From the NCBI GenBank assembly GCA_039812705.1, contig JBDIBA010000023.1, forward strand, positions 1-32,093: DNA of 32,093 nt. The letters are read 5' to 3'. Every line of letters begins with the position of its first letter. Position 1 is the stretch's first letter. Positions 22,405 through 30,486 of this stretch are shown in pieces. Both the position numbers and the translations under genes were made by a program. Origin of the DNA: JBDIBA01 sp039812705. Its GTDB lineage: Bacteria; Actinomycetota; Acidimicrobiia; Acidimicrobiales; JBBSGY01. A model generated the notes under the pieces. The model was given only the letters and a program-made list of their open reading frames with translations. It had not been told where the DNA came from and searched no databases.

Positions 22405-23222
22405 CAACGACCCCGCGTAGTGGCACCCTGTTTCGTTTGGCGTTGATGCGTCGCAAGCGATTGCTGATTTCGCTGGCGTTGGGTCTGCTTGCGTTTGAGT
22501 CGCTGATCGTCGCAGTGGCTGCGGCAATTCCCGTCGACCAATTGATGGCGACGAAGCCCGCGCCTGCCTCGCTAGACGCGTTTGCGGGTTCAAGCGGTGG
22601 TGTCCAACTTGCTTCCATCGCCGGGCTGTTGGGCGCAGGTTTGCTGCATCCGTTTTGGATTGCATTACAGCTGAGTGCAGTGGAGTCGCTTGGTGCGGCT
22701 GTTGTAGCAGGCGATGTCGAAGACGGAACCATGGAACTCATCGGCGTGCGTCCCGTGTCACGAATGCGTTTGCTCGCTGAGCGCGTGGCCGCGCTCAAGG
22801 TTGCCGCTGCTGTGTTGTGTTTGGTTGCAGTCATTCCGTTAGTGGTGGGCCGATGGATTTCTAACTCGGTTGAAACAGCAGCAACAGTCAGCGGACTGTT
22901 CGTTGCGGCGCTTGCCGGTTACGCGCTCGTGTTCTGTTTTATTGGGGTAGCCGTACTTGCTTCTTGTGCAGCAAGACGGCGAGCCGTCGTGTTGGGTGTG
23001 GTCGGAGCAACTGCCGCTGGGGCGTACGCAATCAACTTCATTGCCCAGGCATGGGAATCGGCTCGCTTTGCGCGATGGATTTCGCCATTCAACTACTACA
23101 GGCCCGGCGATGCGCTGGTGGGTTCGGCGTTTCCGTGGAGAGACGTCTTGGTTCTTGGTGCTGCCGGAGCCGTGTTTATGTTGATTGCAGCGTTGATCCT
23201 CAGGCGACGCGAACTGGTCTAA
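22401..23222 (+). CDS. ABC-2 type exporter permease
   Basis: 273 residues with six likely membrane helices: LLISLALGLLAFESLIVAVAAAI, GLLGAGLLHPFWIALQLSAV, VAALKVAAAVLCLVAVIPLVV, VSGLFVAALAGYALVFCFIGVAVLA, VVLGVVGATAAGAYAINFIA and VLVLGAAGAVFMLIAALIL. Between helices 2 and 3 a cytoplasmic segment reads VAGDVEDGTMELIGVRPVSRMRLLAER, the typical ABC-2 coupling region. It is translationally coupled to the ATPase (ATGA). A substrate cannot be inferred. Confidence 0.88.
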   Translation: MTTTPRSGTLFRLALMRRKRLLISLALGLLAFESLIVAVAAAIPVDQLMATKPAPASLDAFAGSSGGVQLASIAGLLGAGLLHPFWIALQLSAVESLGAAVVAGDVEDGTMELIGVRPVSRMRLLAERVAALKVAAAVLCLVAVIPLVVGRWISNSVETAATVSGLFVAALAGYALVFCFIGVAVLASCAARRRAVVLGVVGATAAGAYAINFIAQAWESARFARWISPFNYYRPGDALVGSAFPWRDVLVLGAAGAVFMLIAALILRRRELV

Positions 23223-23227
23223 GGGCC

Positions 23228-23233
23228 TAGCCT
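23228..23233 (+). promoter_or_regulatory. Leaderless-type -10 element
   Basis: TAGCCT lies just after the permease stop, 7 nt before ATG 23241. Hexamer and spacing equal those before 13962, suggesting that the ligase has its own leaderless promoter. Confidence 0.55.
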
Positions 23234-23240
23234 AAACCGC

Positions 23241-24305
23241 ATGTTTCCAATAGAGCCGCCGGTAAAACCGATGCTTGCGTCGGTCATGAAGGGCGATGGA
23301 GTCCCGCGCGATGGCGATTACGTGTTCGAGCCAAAGTGGGACGGCTTCCGATGCATTGTTTTTCGCGATGGTGACAACATCGAGTTGGGTAGCCGCAATG
23401 AGCGACCGCTGACTCGTTACTTTCCTGAACTTGTCGAAAAGCTGAGGGCTGCATTGCCGCAACGTTGCGTTATCGACGGCGAGATTGTCTTGGTGATTGA
23501 CGACAAGTTGGACTTTGGTCAGTTGCAAAGTCGACTGCACCCAGCCGCCAGTCGGGTCAAGATGCTTTCCGAAAAGATCCCGGCGAGCTTTGTTGCATTT
23601 GACTGTTTGGCCGTGGGCGCTGACGACCTTCGCGACGAGCCACTGACGAAGCGCCGCGCTGCATTGGAGAAGATTGGCAGCAACGCAGCTAGTGACTTCT
23701 TCATTACTCCAACTACCCAAGATCCTGACGTTGCCGAAAGTTGGTTCTCTGTAATGGAGGGCGCGGGGCTGGATGGACTAATGGCCAAGCCGCTGTCTTT
23801 GACCTATCAAGAGAACAAGCGCGTGATGTTCAAGTTGAAGCACAAGCGCAGCGCCGATTGCGTGGTTGCTGGTTATCGAATGCACAAAGACGGCAAGGGC
23901 GTTGGTTCGCTTTTGTTGGGCTTGTATGACGAAGGCGGCAAGTTGAATCACGTGGGCGTGGCGTCGTCGTTCAGCGCAAAGCGTCGTGCCGAACTCTTGG
24001 AGGAACTTGCCCCTTACAAGCTTCGTGACGGCGACGAACACCCCTGGGCGGAGTGGGCGCTTCCCCAGGAAGGCACCCAGCGGATGCCTGGCAGCCAAAG
24101 TAGGTGGAGCGCCGGGAAGGACTTTTCGTTTGAACCATTGCGGATCGAGCTGGTTGCGGAGGTTGCTTATGACCACATGGAGGGCAATCGCTTCCGGCAT
24201 GCCACCAAGCTCATTTGCTGGCGCACAGATCGTGTTGCGGACTCGTGCGATTACAGCCAGCTAGAGGAAGCAGACGCTTCAACCTTTAGCGAGATCTTTT
24301 CTTAG
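23241..24305 (+). CDS. ATP-dependent DNA ligase (LigC/LigD ligase-domain type)
   Basis: 354 residues. The nucleotidyltransferase motif EPKWDGFRCI carries the adenylated Lys (K32, KxDG). Motif III-like ELGSRNERPLTRYFPEL, DGEIVLVI (motif IV area), FVAFDCLAVG, DGLMAKPL and VMFKLKHKRSADCVVAGYR (motif V, KxK) follow. The C-terminal OB domain ends at about 340. This is the stand-alone ligase found beside NHEJ modules in actinobacteria. It ends by overlapping the opposing PolDom gene by 20 bp, an obvious functional pairing. Ku is not encoded in this window. Confidence 0.93.
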   Translation: MFPIEPPVKPMLASVMKGDGVPRDGDYVFEPKWDGFRCIVFRDGDNIELGSRNERPLTRYFPELVEKLRAALPQRCVIDGEIVLVIDDKLDFGQLQSRLHPAASRVKMLSEKIPASFVAFDCLAVGADDLRDEPLTKRRAALEKIGSNAASDFFITPTTQDPDVAESWFSVMEGAGLDGLMAKPLSLTYQENKRVMFKLKHKRSADCVVAGYRMHKDGKGVGSLLLGLYDEGGKLNHVGVASSFSAKRRAELLEELAPYKLRDGDEHPWAEWALPQEGTQRMPGSQSRWSAGKDFSFEPLRIELVAEVAYDHMEGNRFRHATKLICWRTDRVADSCDYSQLEEADASTFSEIFS

Positions 24306-25326
24306 GCGCGTCTGGGTTCTTGTCACGCGCGCGGCTCGGTTGAACGCGCGTTGGCTCGCCTTCTTGCTTCGCAAAGTTGGGTGGCCATGGGGCGTCGCCC
24401 AGTCCTTCGCGTTCGTCCTTCTCGCTCAACTCAAGCAGTGACGTCAGGTCGCACACATCGTTGTCGATGCCTGCACCAAGATCGCCGAGTTTTGCGTAGC
24501 GCGCCGGAACGGTTGCCAGTGTGAAGTCATTCGGCTCAACGTCGGCCACGTCTTCCCACAGCAACGGCGTTGACACGCGTGCTTCATCGTTTGCACGGAC
24601 GGAGTACACGCTTGCAACCGTGCGGTCCCTTGCGTTCTGGTTGTAGTCAATAAAGACGCGGTCGCCGCGTTCCTCTTTCCACCACTTGGTTGTTGCAAGG
24701 TCTGGCAACTCGCGCTCTACGGCACGTCCAAGTGCAAGCGCCGCACGGCGCACTTGTTGAAAGTCCCAACGCGTGTCGATGCGCACGTTGATGTGAATAC
24801 CGCGACTGCCGGAGGTCTTTGGGTAGCCAATCAAGTTGTGTTGTTTCAACACCTCGTTGCAGGCCAACGCAACTTTGCGCACGGAGTCAAAAGGCAGACC
24901 GGGCTGGGGATCGAGGTCGATGCGCAATTCATCTGGATGATCGACGTCGTTGCGTCGAACGGGCCACGGGTTGAGGTCAAGGCAACCAAGATTGACGGCC
25001 CAGATGATGTGCGCGATTTGTGTCGGGCAAAGTTCGTCGGCGTCGCGACCGGATGGAAAGCGAATGTTGACGCGTGGAATCCACGGGGGAGCGGAATCGG
25101 GAACGCGCTTTTGAAAAAACGGTTCCTCGGAGGCTCCCTTTGGGTATCGCTTCAGAACGGTTGGTCGCTCCATCACGCCCAGCAAGGCTCCGTCTGCAAC
25201 GGCCAGGTAGTAGTTGACCAAGTCAAGCTTGGTTTCTTTGCGTCCGGCGAAGACAACTCGGTCTGGACTTGTTACGCGAACGTCAATGCCGCCCGCGTCG
25301 ACCTCGATGGCCTCAGACTTTGGCAT
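24286..25326 (-). CDS. LigD-type DNA polymerase/primase domain protein (PolDom)
   Basis: 346 residues of the archaeo-eukaryotic primase-like LigD polymerase family: VTSPDRVVFAGRKETKLDLVNYYLAVADGAL, RPTVLKRYPKGASEEPFFQKRVP, LRIDLDPQPGLPF (metal-binding Asp pair), and TSGSRGIHINVRI (SGSRGxH motif), then IDYNQNARDRTVASVYSVRA and VSTPLLWEDV. It fills in and extends ends in bacterial NHEJ. The nuclease and ligase domains of full LigD are absent; the ligase is the converging neighbour. The start overlaps the flavoprotein gene end by 14 nt, so it is read from the same minus-strand transcript. Confidence 0.92.
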   Translation of the reverse strand: MPKSEAIEVDAGGIDVRVTSPDRVVFAGRKETKLDLVNYYLAVADGALLGVMERPTVLKRYPKGASEEPFFQKRVPDSAPPWIPRVNIRFPSGRDADELCPTQIAHIIWAVNLGCLDLNPWPVRRNDVDHPDELRIDLDPQPGLPFDSVRKVALACNEVLKQHNLIGYPKTSGSRGIHINVRIDTRWDFQQVRRAALALGRAVERELPDLATTKWWKEERGDRVFIDYNQNARDRTVASVYSVRANDEARVSTPLLWEDVADVEPNDFTLATVPARYAKLGDLGAGIDNDVCDLTSLLELSEKDEREGLGDAPWPPNFAKQEGEPTRVQPSRARDKNPDAPKKRSR

Positions 25327-26608
25327 TGCTTCGAACGTTCTGGTTGCCGGGGTTGTTCGGGGTGTCCAGAAACGCGCCGCGCTTGTTTCTGAAGCGTTTG
25401 GGGTAGCGCCACGGGGTCAACAGAGCTGCGCGGGGATTGTCCTCGAATGCCCATTTAAAGGCGTAGCGGCCTTTCCAGGGGCCTTTGGGGGCCAGTTTGA
25501 TGGCCGTGGTGGCCATGCGCTGACTGGTGACGAGTTTTGCGATGCTGCGCGCAAACGTGTTGTCAATCTTGATGCCCGATTGAATTGCCCGTTTGTAAAG
25601 CTGTTCGGTGCGGCGCGGGTTGGCAACTCCGCCGCGTGCAATGGCAACGGCGGCCATGTGACCGGTTTCCATTGCTTGTCCAATGCCTTCGCCGGTTAGC
25701 GGGTCGACAACGCGTGCGGCATCGCCGACGTAAAGAACTCGTCCGCCGAAGCTGGACAACAAGTCGCTTCTGATGCGCGCAGGAATGGGCCATGCCTTGT
25801 GGTTGCCGATTGGCTTGATGTTGCCGAGTACTTCGGCAATGTGGGGACGGGTGAGGATGTCGGTCCACGCGTCTTTCATCCAGCTAACGCTCTCGTTGGG
25901 CTTGCGTTCGATGCCAAAGCCGACATTTGCCGTTCCGTCGCCAAGCGGAAAACTCCACACGTAGCCGGGAAGGAGATCTGGTTCGAACCAAACCCACAGT
26001 TCCTCGCGTGCTTTTCCGGTGACCTCGAAGTATTGACGAAACGCGTGAATGTCCCCCAAATAACGGGGGCTCTTGGCGTCGGGGTGGTTGTCGTTCCCGT
26101 GATCTGCCGGGCTTGGATTGTTGATCAAGTGACGCAGGGGAGACCACATTCCATCGGCACCGATTGCATAAGCGCCCGAAATTGTCGTTCCGTCGCTGAG
26201 CGTTGCTTGCACGCCGTGTTCGCTGCGCGTGATGTCCGTGATGGTCAAACCCTCGCGCACCTCAACACCTTTGGTGCGCGCAAATGCGACGAAAGCCGCG
26301 TCAAGTTCTTCGCGTTTTGCAACACCAATGCGAATGCCGTCGTTGTCGGGCGCTTGCAGGCGAGTCTGATGACCGTTTGGTGCGCAGAACACAGTTGAGC
26401 GAACCTCGGCCCAGGTGTTCAGCTGCCGCGGGTCGAAACCAAGTGCTTCGTATTGGCGAAGCGCAAGTGTTGTGAGCCCGTCGCCGCAGCACTTGTCGCG
26501 CGGAAACTTTGCTTTTTCGATTACGACAACCGAGCGTCCGCCTCTCACAAGTTCAAGTGCTGCGGAGATTCCGGCGGGTCCTGCTCCAGAGATGATCACG
26601 TCGGGCAT
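25313..26608 (-). CDS. Geranylgeranyl-reductase-family FAD oxidoreductase
   Basis: 431 residues. N-terminal FAD motif ISGAGPAGISAALELVRGG with VVVIEKAKFPRDKCCGDGL, the Cys-Gly-x-Gly motif of geranylgeranyl reductases (TIGR02032 type), IGADGMWSPLR and GRVLYVGDAARVVDPLTGEGIGQAMETG. In actinobacteria this family includes the menaquinone beta-isoprenyl reductase MenJ and other prenyl or phytyl reductases, which is the most likely activity. Direct proof is absent. It sits 7 nt after the epimerase gene and before PolDom. No membrane helix is obvious, although such enzymes are membrane-associated. Confidence 0.88.
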   Translation of the reverse strand: MPDVIISGAGPAGISAALELVRGGRSVVVIEKAKFPRDKCCGDGLTTLALRQYEALGFDPRQLNTWAEVRSTVFCAPNGHQTRLQAPDNDGIRIGVAKREELDAAFVAFARTKGVEVREGLTITDITRSEHGVQATLSDGTTISGAYAIGADGMWSPLRHLINNPSPADHGNDNHPDAKSPRYLGDIHAFRQYFEVTGKAREELWVWFEPDLLPGYVWSFPLGDGTANVGFGIERKPNESVSWMKDAWTDILTRPHIAEVLGNIKPIGNHKAWPIPARIRSDLLSSFGGRVLYVGDAARVVDPLTGEGIGQAMETGHMAAVAIARGGVANPRRTEQLYKRAIQSGIKIDNTFARSIAKLVTSQRMATTAIKLAPKGPWKGRYAFKWAFEDNPRAALLTPWRYPKRFRNKRGAFLDTPNNPGNQNVRSNAKV

Positions 26609-26615
26609 GTGTCAA

Positions 26616-27512
26616 TCAGTCCTTGTAAATGCTTTCGAGGGCTTGCTTTAAGACGGGGAAGCGGAACTCGAAGCCGGCGTTTGTAAGTGCGGCTGGAACA
26701 ACGCGTTGACTGACAAGCAGCATCTCTTGGGTCATTTCTTTGCCGTAGGTGAGGTTCAGCATCCAAGGATAAACGGGAACCGGCGCGGGGCGATTAATGA
26801 TGTCGCTGAATATTTGTGTGAACTCTGCGTTTGTTATCGGGTTCGGCGCGCAAAGGTTTATTGGCCCGCGCACGGACTGAATCTGGATGGCGTAAACGAT
26901 TGCGTCGACGGCATCGCGCAGTGAGATCCAACTCATCCATTGCTGTCCACTGCCAAGTCGCCCGCCCATGGCCATCATGAAGACTTGTTCAAGTCTCTTG
27001 AGCATGCCGCCATTGCGAGACAGGACGACACCTGTGCGCAGATTGACAACGCGAACATCGGCGTCACGTGCGGGCTGGCAAGCGCCTTCCCAGTCGGCGG
27101 TGAGTTCTGCAAGGAACCCGCTGCCTTGATTCGCGGACTCGTCGGTTATGACGTCTCCGGTGTCACCGTAATAACCAACTGCAGAAGCACATACGAACAC
27201 CTCTGGCTTGCGCACCATTTGCGCGATCGCCCTTGACAAGACGCCTGTTGTTTCGACGCGGCTTTGGTAAATGGATTGTTTGCGTTCGGCGTTCCAGCGT
27301 TTCTCGCCGATGTTCGTGCCACCCAGATGAACAATGGCGTCGAACCCGTCAAGCAATTCGTGTCCGCTTGGTTTTGCAATGTCATGCCAGGACAACTTGT
27401 GGTCGCCTGCATCGTCGCGGACCAATGCAACCACTTCGTTGCCGTCTTCTTCGAGCACGGTTGTCAATGCTTCGCCCAACAGTCCATGTGAGCCGGCAAT
27501 CAGAATCTTCAT
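26616..27512 (-). CDS. TIGR01777-family NAD-dependent epimerase (SDR)
   Basis: 298 residues from ATG 27512, which overlaps the VanW stop as ATGA; a TTG at 27518 is less likely. Extended SDR features: Rossmann GSHGLLGEAL, VHLGGTNIGEKRWNAERKQSIYQSRVETT, CASAVGYYGDTGDVITDE (SDR Tyr region of the family), then FRFPVLKQALESIY at the C-terminal DUF1731 end. This family is widespread, with poorly known substrates and links to cell division in some bacteria (SulA-like name). Cytoplasmic. Confidence 0.9.
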   Translation of the reverse strand: MKILIAGSHGLLGEALTTVLEEDGNEVVALVRDDAGDHKLSWHDIAKPSGHELLDGFDAIVHLGGTNIGEKRWNAERKQSIYQSRVETTGVLSRAIAQMVRKPEVFVCASAVGYYGDTGDVITDESANQGSGFLAELTADWEGACQPARDADVRVVNLRTGVVLSRNGGMLKRLEQVFMMAMGGRLGSGQQWMSWISLRDAVDAIVYAIQIQSVRGPINLCAPNPITNAEFTQIFSDIINRPAPVPVYPWMLNLTYGKEMTQEMLLVSQRVVPAALTNAGFEFRFPVLKQALESIYKD

Positions 27513-29173
27513 TGGCAAAGCACCCCTTCTTCAGGCTGATACATCGCTGTTACAAAGTCTTTTAATGTTCGACCGTCGACATAGTGCAACGTTCGTTCGG
27601 TCTTCACAAACTTGCATGCGCCCTTGGCCGTTTCGGTCTGCCCGGTTTGTTCACCAGTTGCGTAGTCGGATGAATACAAGTCGACCGTGATACTCGTCGG
27701 TGTATAACTCGCCCAGATAACCACGCCAAAAGGTGTGCTGTTCTTTATCTTTTGGTCAGGCGCAGGGTAGGAGATGGTTGCTTCGCGTCCGTATGGATAG
27801 CGGTTGATGTAGATGGAGTGCGACTGGTATTCGGTCCACTCAAGACCCCCAAAAAACGCAGCATTGAAGAGGGTTGTTGAGAACTGTGAGATGCCACCAC
27901 CGACCGAGACGTCGAACTTGCCGTCAAGGATGACGTGGTCCTCGACAAAGCCTTTCTCGATCGTTCGCGGACCAATCAAGCCATTGAGTGAAAACACTTC
28001 ACCGGGCCCGATGAGGGTTCCCTTCGTAAGGTCTGCAATGCGGTGAATGTTCTGGACACGGGGCTGGTCTGGTGCGTGACTCGTTGTAAAGGTTGAGATC
28101 TTTTTCGTCACACCGAGTTTTTCAACGTCTTGGGGCCCAAACTTTGGAGCGACTGGGTGAAGTCCAAGGTCAATGGTTTCCGGAACGGTTGGCGACAACT
28201 CAATTGCCTTAGTGACAGCGTTCGCGGCATCGGGCTTGCAGCAAGCCGTTCCGGCCGCACCTTCCACGAAGGCCGGAGTCGTGTCGTTGATGACAAAGGT
28301 TGCTTGCTTTGCTGCCACGCCGGCGCGCGACATTCTTGATTCAAGGCCCTTCAGAACAACGGTGTCGTCGGCCGTAATGATGAGCCGTTCCTTTTCGACT
28401 CTTGCTCGAAGCCACGGTTCGATGGTTGCAAAGTCCAGCTTCTCTGACTGGCTTCCCGACTTGACTGGGATCTCTTGGAAATCGGCTTTGAATGTTTCGT
28501 ACTTGTCGCTTAGATCGTCTGTGTTGAAAAGCGGGTCAATGTCCTCGCGCGTTGCCGACACCGTGATTGGCAGCCCGACCGAGGCAACTTCGGGAAGCTG
28601 TTGAGCCACGGCTTTGTGATCGATACCCCTGCCGGGTTCGCCCGGCGCAAAAACAACCTTCTTGGTCTTGTCGTTGAACGACAGGGATGGCTCGACGACC
28701 GCACGCTTCTCGCCCGTGTCCTGCGCGTTGATTGCCGCGGCCAGCTTTTCTTTGTCGTATGACAAGACGGGCTGAATCTGGCGATGAAGGGCGAAACTCT
28801 GCAGCCAGTGCCAGACCTTCTGGGCAATGTTGCCTTGGCGTCCCACGCGCATTGCGCGGTCTCGCGTTGAGCCTTCAAGGAGCTGAAGATTGAACGAGGC
28901 CGGTTGAATGGCGATCTGACTGGACTCGCCCTCGACATCGATGATTACCGGCTCTTTAGAGAGTTGGCGGCCGAGGTCAGCCAGGGTGGAGTCAAGCGTT
29001 GCGCTTGTCATGTTGGAGATGTCCATGCCGGAGATCTCGGTGTGAGGCGCGACTTGACCGTTAGCGGGCTTGCCGGTGGCTCCCCACGCGATCAGAACGC
29101 CAATACTGGTCAGCACGGTCAAACCAGCGAGCCCGCCAAAGGCAATACCGGCTCGTTTTACTCCCTTTCTCAT
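27509..29173 (-). CDS. VanW-family membrane-anchored peptidoglycan-binding protein
   Basis: About 554 residues from ATG 29173 (MRKGVKRAG); a GTG at 29191 adds MCEIDL. A membrane anchor (IAFGGLAGLTVLTSIGVLIAW) is followed by repeated PG_binding_4-type segments (EISGMDISNMTSATLDSTLADLGRQL; SFNDKTKKVVFAPGEPGRGIDHKAVAQQL), a linker, and the C-terminal VanW domain: TFTTSHAPDQPRVQNIHRIADLTKGTLIGPGEVFSLNGLIGPRT, VSVGGGISQFSTTLFNAAFFGGL, and HSIYINRYPYGREATISYP. This is the YoaR-like architecture; it should act outside the membrane on or with the cell wall. The enzymatic role of VanW is unknown. Confidence 0.91.
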   Translation of the reverse strand: MRKGVKRAGIAFGGLAGLTVLTSIGVLIAWGATGKPANGQVAPHTEISGMDISNMTSATLDSTLADLGRQLSKEPVIIDVEGESSQIAIQPASFNLQLLEGSTRDRAMRVGRQGNIAQKVWHWLQSFALHRQIQPVLSYDKEKLAAAINAQDTGEKRAVVEPSLSFNDKTKKVVFAPGEPGRGIDHKAVAQQLPEVASVGLPITVSATREDIDPLFNTDDLSDKYETFKADFQEIPVKSGSQSEKLDFATIEPWLRARVEKERLIITADDTVVLKGLESRMSRAGVAAKQATFVINDTTPAFVEGAAGTACCKPDAANAVTKAIELSPTVPETIDLGLHPVAPKFGPQDVEKLGVTKKISTFTTSHAPDQPRVQNIHRIADLTKGTLIGPGEVFSLNGLIGPRTIEKGFVEDHVILDGKFDVSVGGGISQFSTTLFNAAFFGGLEWTEYQSHSIYINRYPYGREATISYPAPDQKIKNSTPFGVVIWASYTPTSITVDLYSSDYATGEQTGQTETAKGACKFVKTERTLHYVDGRTLKDFVTAMYQPEEGVLCQ

Positions 29174-29405
29174 TAGATCAATCTCGCACACCGCGGGTTG
29201 GACCGCCGCCCTATCAGGGCAGAGTCAGCGGATTGTCATGAGTGGGTAGACGGCATCGATGAGGGCCGTCGAGCGGTTCCGGAGGGTCGTCGTGAGACGC
29301 GACCAAAAGAGGGGGAGAGGTTTTCGGAACGGGTCGCCGGAAATCGACCCGCTCCTGATTTGTCCAGCAGCGAGGAGATCGCTTACTTGAGGGTTTGTGG
29401 TCGGG
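29174..29405. other. Gap without a supported gene
   Basis: The interval between the VanW start and the small Cys protein end holds no convincing reading frame. A minus-strand frame (29225-29530) and a plus-strand frame (29198-29506) cross it, but both run into the known gene out of frame. Presumably it is promoter space for VanW. No strong hairpin was found. Confidence 0.4.
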
Positions 29406-29633
29406 TTACTTGGCTTCGCCGTGGGGGTGGCCAGCGTCGGTGTAGCACTGCTCGTGGTAGTGCTCCACCCGCTGCCAGCGGCCATCTTCGTAGACGTTGG
29501 CAATGACCTGACGACCGTTGACCCGGGCAATGAACTTCACAGGCTCGTCGCATCGGTAGCAGGTTGCGGCGCAACCAGGCTCGATTACGCGAATTACTGC
29601 GCGACTCTTGGCAGTGGTTGCAGTTGTACTCAT
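29406..29633 (-). CDS. Small Cys/His protein, probable zinc-binding
   Basis: 75 residues with CYRCDEPV (CxxC) near residue 24 and HYHEQCYTDAGHPHG near the C-terminus. The spacing of CxxC and HxxxC-type residues around a beta hairpin (VKFIARVNGRQVIANVYEDGRWQ) looks like a compact zinc-ribbon. Small proteins of this layout are common in actinobacteria with no known function. It has no Shine-Dalgarno and lies divergent from the gene at 29805, with a palindrome just upstream. Confidence 0.7.
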   Translation of the reverse strand: MSTTATTAKSRAVIRVIEPGCAATCYRCDEPVKFIARVNGRQVIANVYEDGRWQRVEHYHEQCYTDAGHPHGEAK

Positions 29634-29644
29634 ACTAAGAATGT

Positions 29645-29660
29645 CGGGTCATCTGACCCG
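29645..29660. promoter_or_regulatory. Inverted repeat CGGGTCA-TC-TGACCCG
   Basis: Seven-base arms with a 2-bp centre, 11 bp upstream of the Cys-protein start codon and 145 bp from the divergent gene. Candidate operator; no T tract follows. Confidence 0.4.
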
Positions 29661-29761
29661 GCGCTTGAACCCGATTTCTGAAATATCTCACGGTGCGTGG
29701 TCAAAATACCGCTCGCCCAGGTTGACTCAGAGTGATCCCAGGTGCAAGGCTAAGCGGGTTC

Positions 29762-29778
29762 CTCGGCAGGGTGCCGAG
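29762..29778 (+). promoter_or_regulatory. Hairpin CTCGGCA-GGG-TGCCGAG in a leader
   Basis: Perfect 7-bp stem with a 3-nt loop, flanked by GTTCCTCG on both sides (direct repeats). It lies 14 nt before GGAG and 26 nt before GTG 29805, so in the mRNA it would sit directly upstream of the ribosome site. Translation control is possible. Confidence 0.4.
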
Positions 29779-29804
29779 TTCCTCGCAATCCAGGAGCTTC
29801 CCAA

Positions 29805-30089
29805 GTGAGCCTTTCAACCGACCTAAGACCCATTGATGTGGCCTCGGCCAAGCAGTTGTGTGGTTCGGCTGAAATTGTGGTGGTTGGCGACACTGACCAG
29901 GTAGTTGACCGCTATCGCCTGCTCCGTTACTCGGGTGTGGTTCGTGGCAAGGGTCGCGAGACCTTCGCGGTGAAGGACTCCACCGACAAGTTTTTCGTCC
30001 GTTCAGACCGCGAGCTGGGCCTTACCTCGGAATCTCCATTCCGGGCTTTCTTGGCTACAGACTTCGATTCCATCGACATTCGCGACTGA
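29805..30089 (+). CDS. Small hypothetical protein, putative beta-rich
   Basis: 94 residues from GTG 29805, with GGAG 9 nt upstream. The sequence has alternating strands (AEIVVVGDTDQVVDRYRLLRYSGVVRG, RETFAVKDSTDKFFVRSD) and ends DFDSIDIRD. It is acidic, without signal or membrane segment. I do not recognise the family. A good terminator 26 nt downstream supports its being expressed. The leader hairpin at 29762 is noted separately. Confidence 0.65.
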   Translation: MSLSTDLRPIDVASAKQLCGSAEIVVVGDTDQVVDRYRLLRYSGVVRGKGRETFAVKDSTDKFFVRSDRELGLTSESPFRAFLATDFDSIDIRD

Positions 30090-30114
30090 GCCCGTCACCT
30101 CAGTTGGATTTGGT

Positions 30115-30143
30115 AAACGCGCTCTCGTGGGGCGCGTTTTTCA
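30115..30143 (+). terminator. Rho-independent terminator
   Basis: AAACGCGC (30115-30122) pairs with GCGCGTTT (30132-30139) over a 9-nt loop, and the stem runs into TTTTTC. It lies 26 nt after the stop at 30089. Confidence 0.82.
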
Positions 30144-30486
30144 TTTGTGTCTCGGACCGACGGTTAACCGTCAAACAGTGAATGTCGGTGTCCGCTAAAG
30201 CGGGTCAAACACCAGCAACGGAAGTGTCGGAACAACACGAGCGCAAACGCTTGTTGCAACTACAGCGGACTCCGTATATGCCGTATGTAACACCTTTGGT
30301 GACCTCCGTGAACTTAGTTTCGGGGAGGTAAAGCGCAGTGAGGCCCCGCGCAGGCAAATTTCGTCCGCTCGTTGCAACGCAAACGCCGTCAATGTGTTGT
30401 CGGTACTCAAGGGTTTCTCACGCGCATCGTCGTCCTCATGTGCCGCTACAAAATCAACCGAGCAACCCGCTACTGAAAGGCGAGCC
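30142..30486. other. Intergenic stretch with two palindromes
   Basis: About 345 nt with no supported gene. It holds a perfect 14-bp palindrome GACGGTTAACCGTC (30159-30172) and CCGCT-AA-AGCGG (30192-30203). A 105-codon minus-strand frame and a plus-strand frame opening at 30394 exist but lack support. It probably contains the promoter of the gene at 30487. Confidence 0.5.
30159..30172. promoter_or_regulatory. 14-bp perfect palindrome GACGGTTAACCGTC
   Basis: The sequence equals its reverse complement. It lies 16 nt after the terminator of the preceding gene and 314 nt before ATG 30487. Candidate operator or a boundary of transferred DNA. Confidence 0.4.

Noticed and set aside
29225..29530. 101-codon minus-strand frame across the VanW upstream gap
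   Set aside because: It overlaps the Cys/His small protein out of frame, and the Thr/Pro-rich N-terminal part is a shadow.
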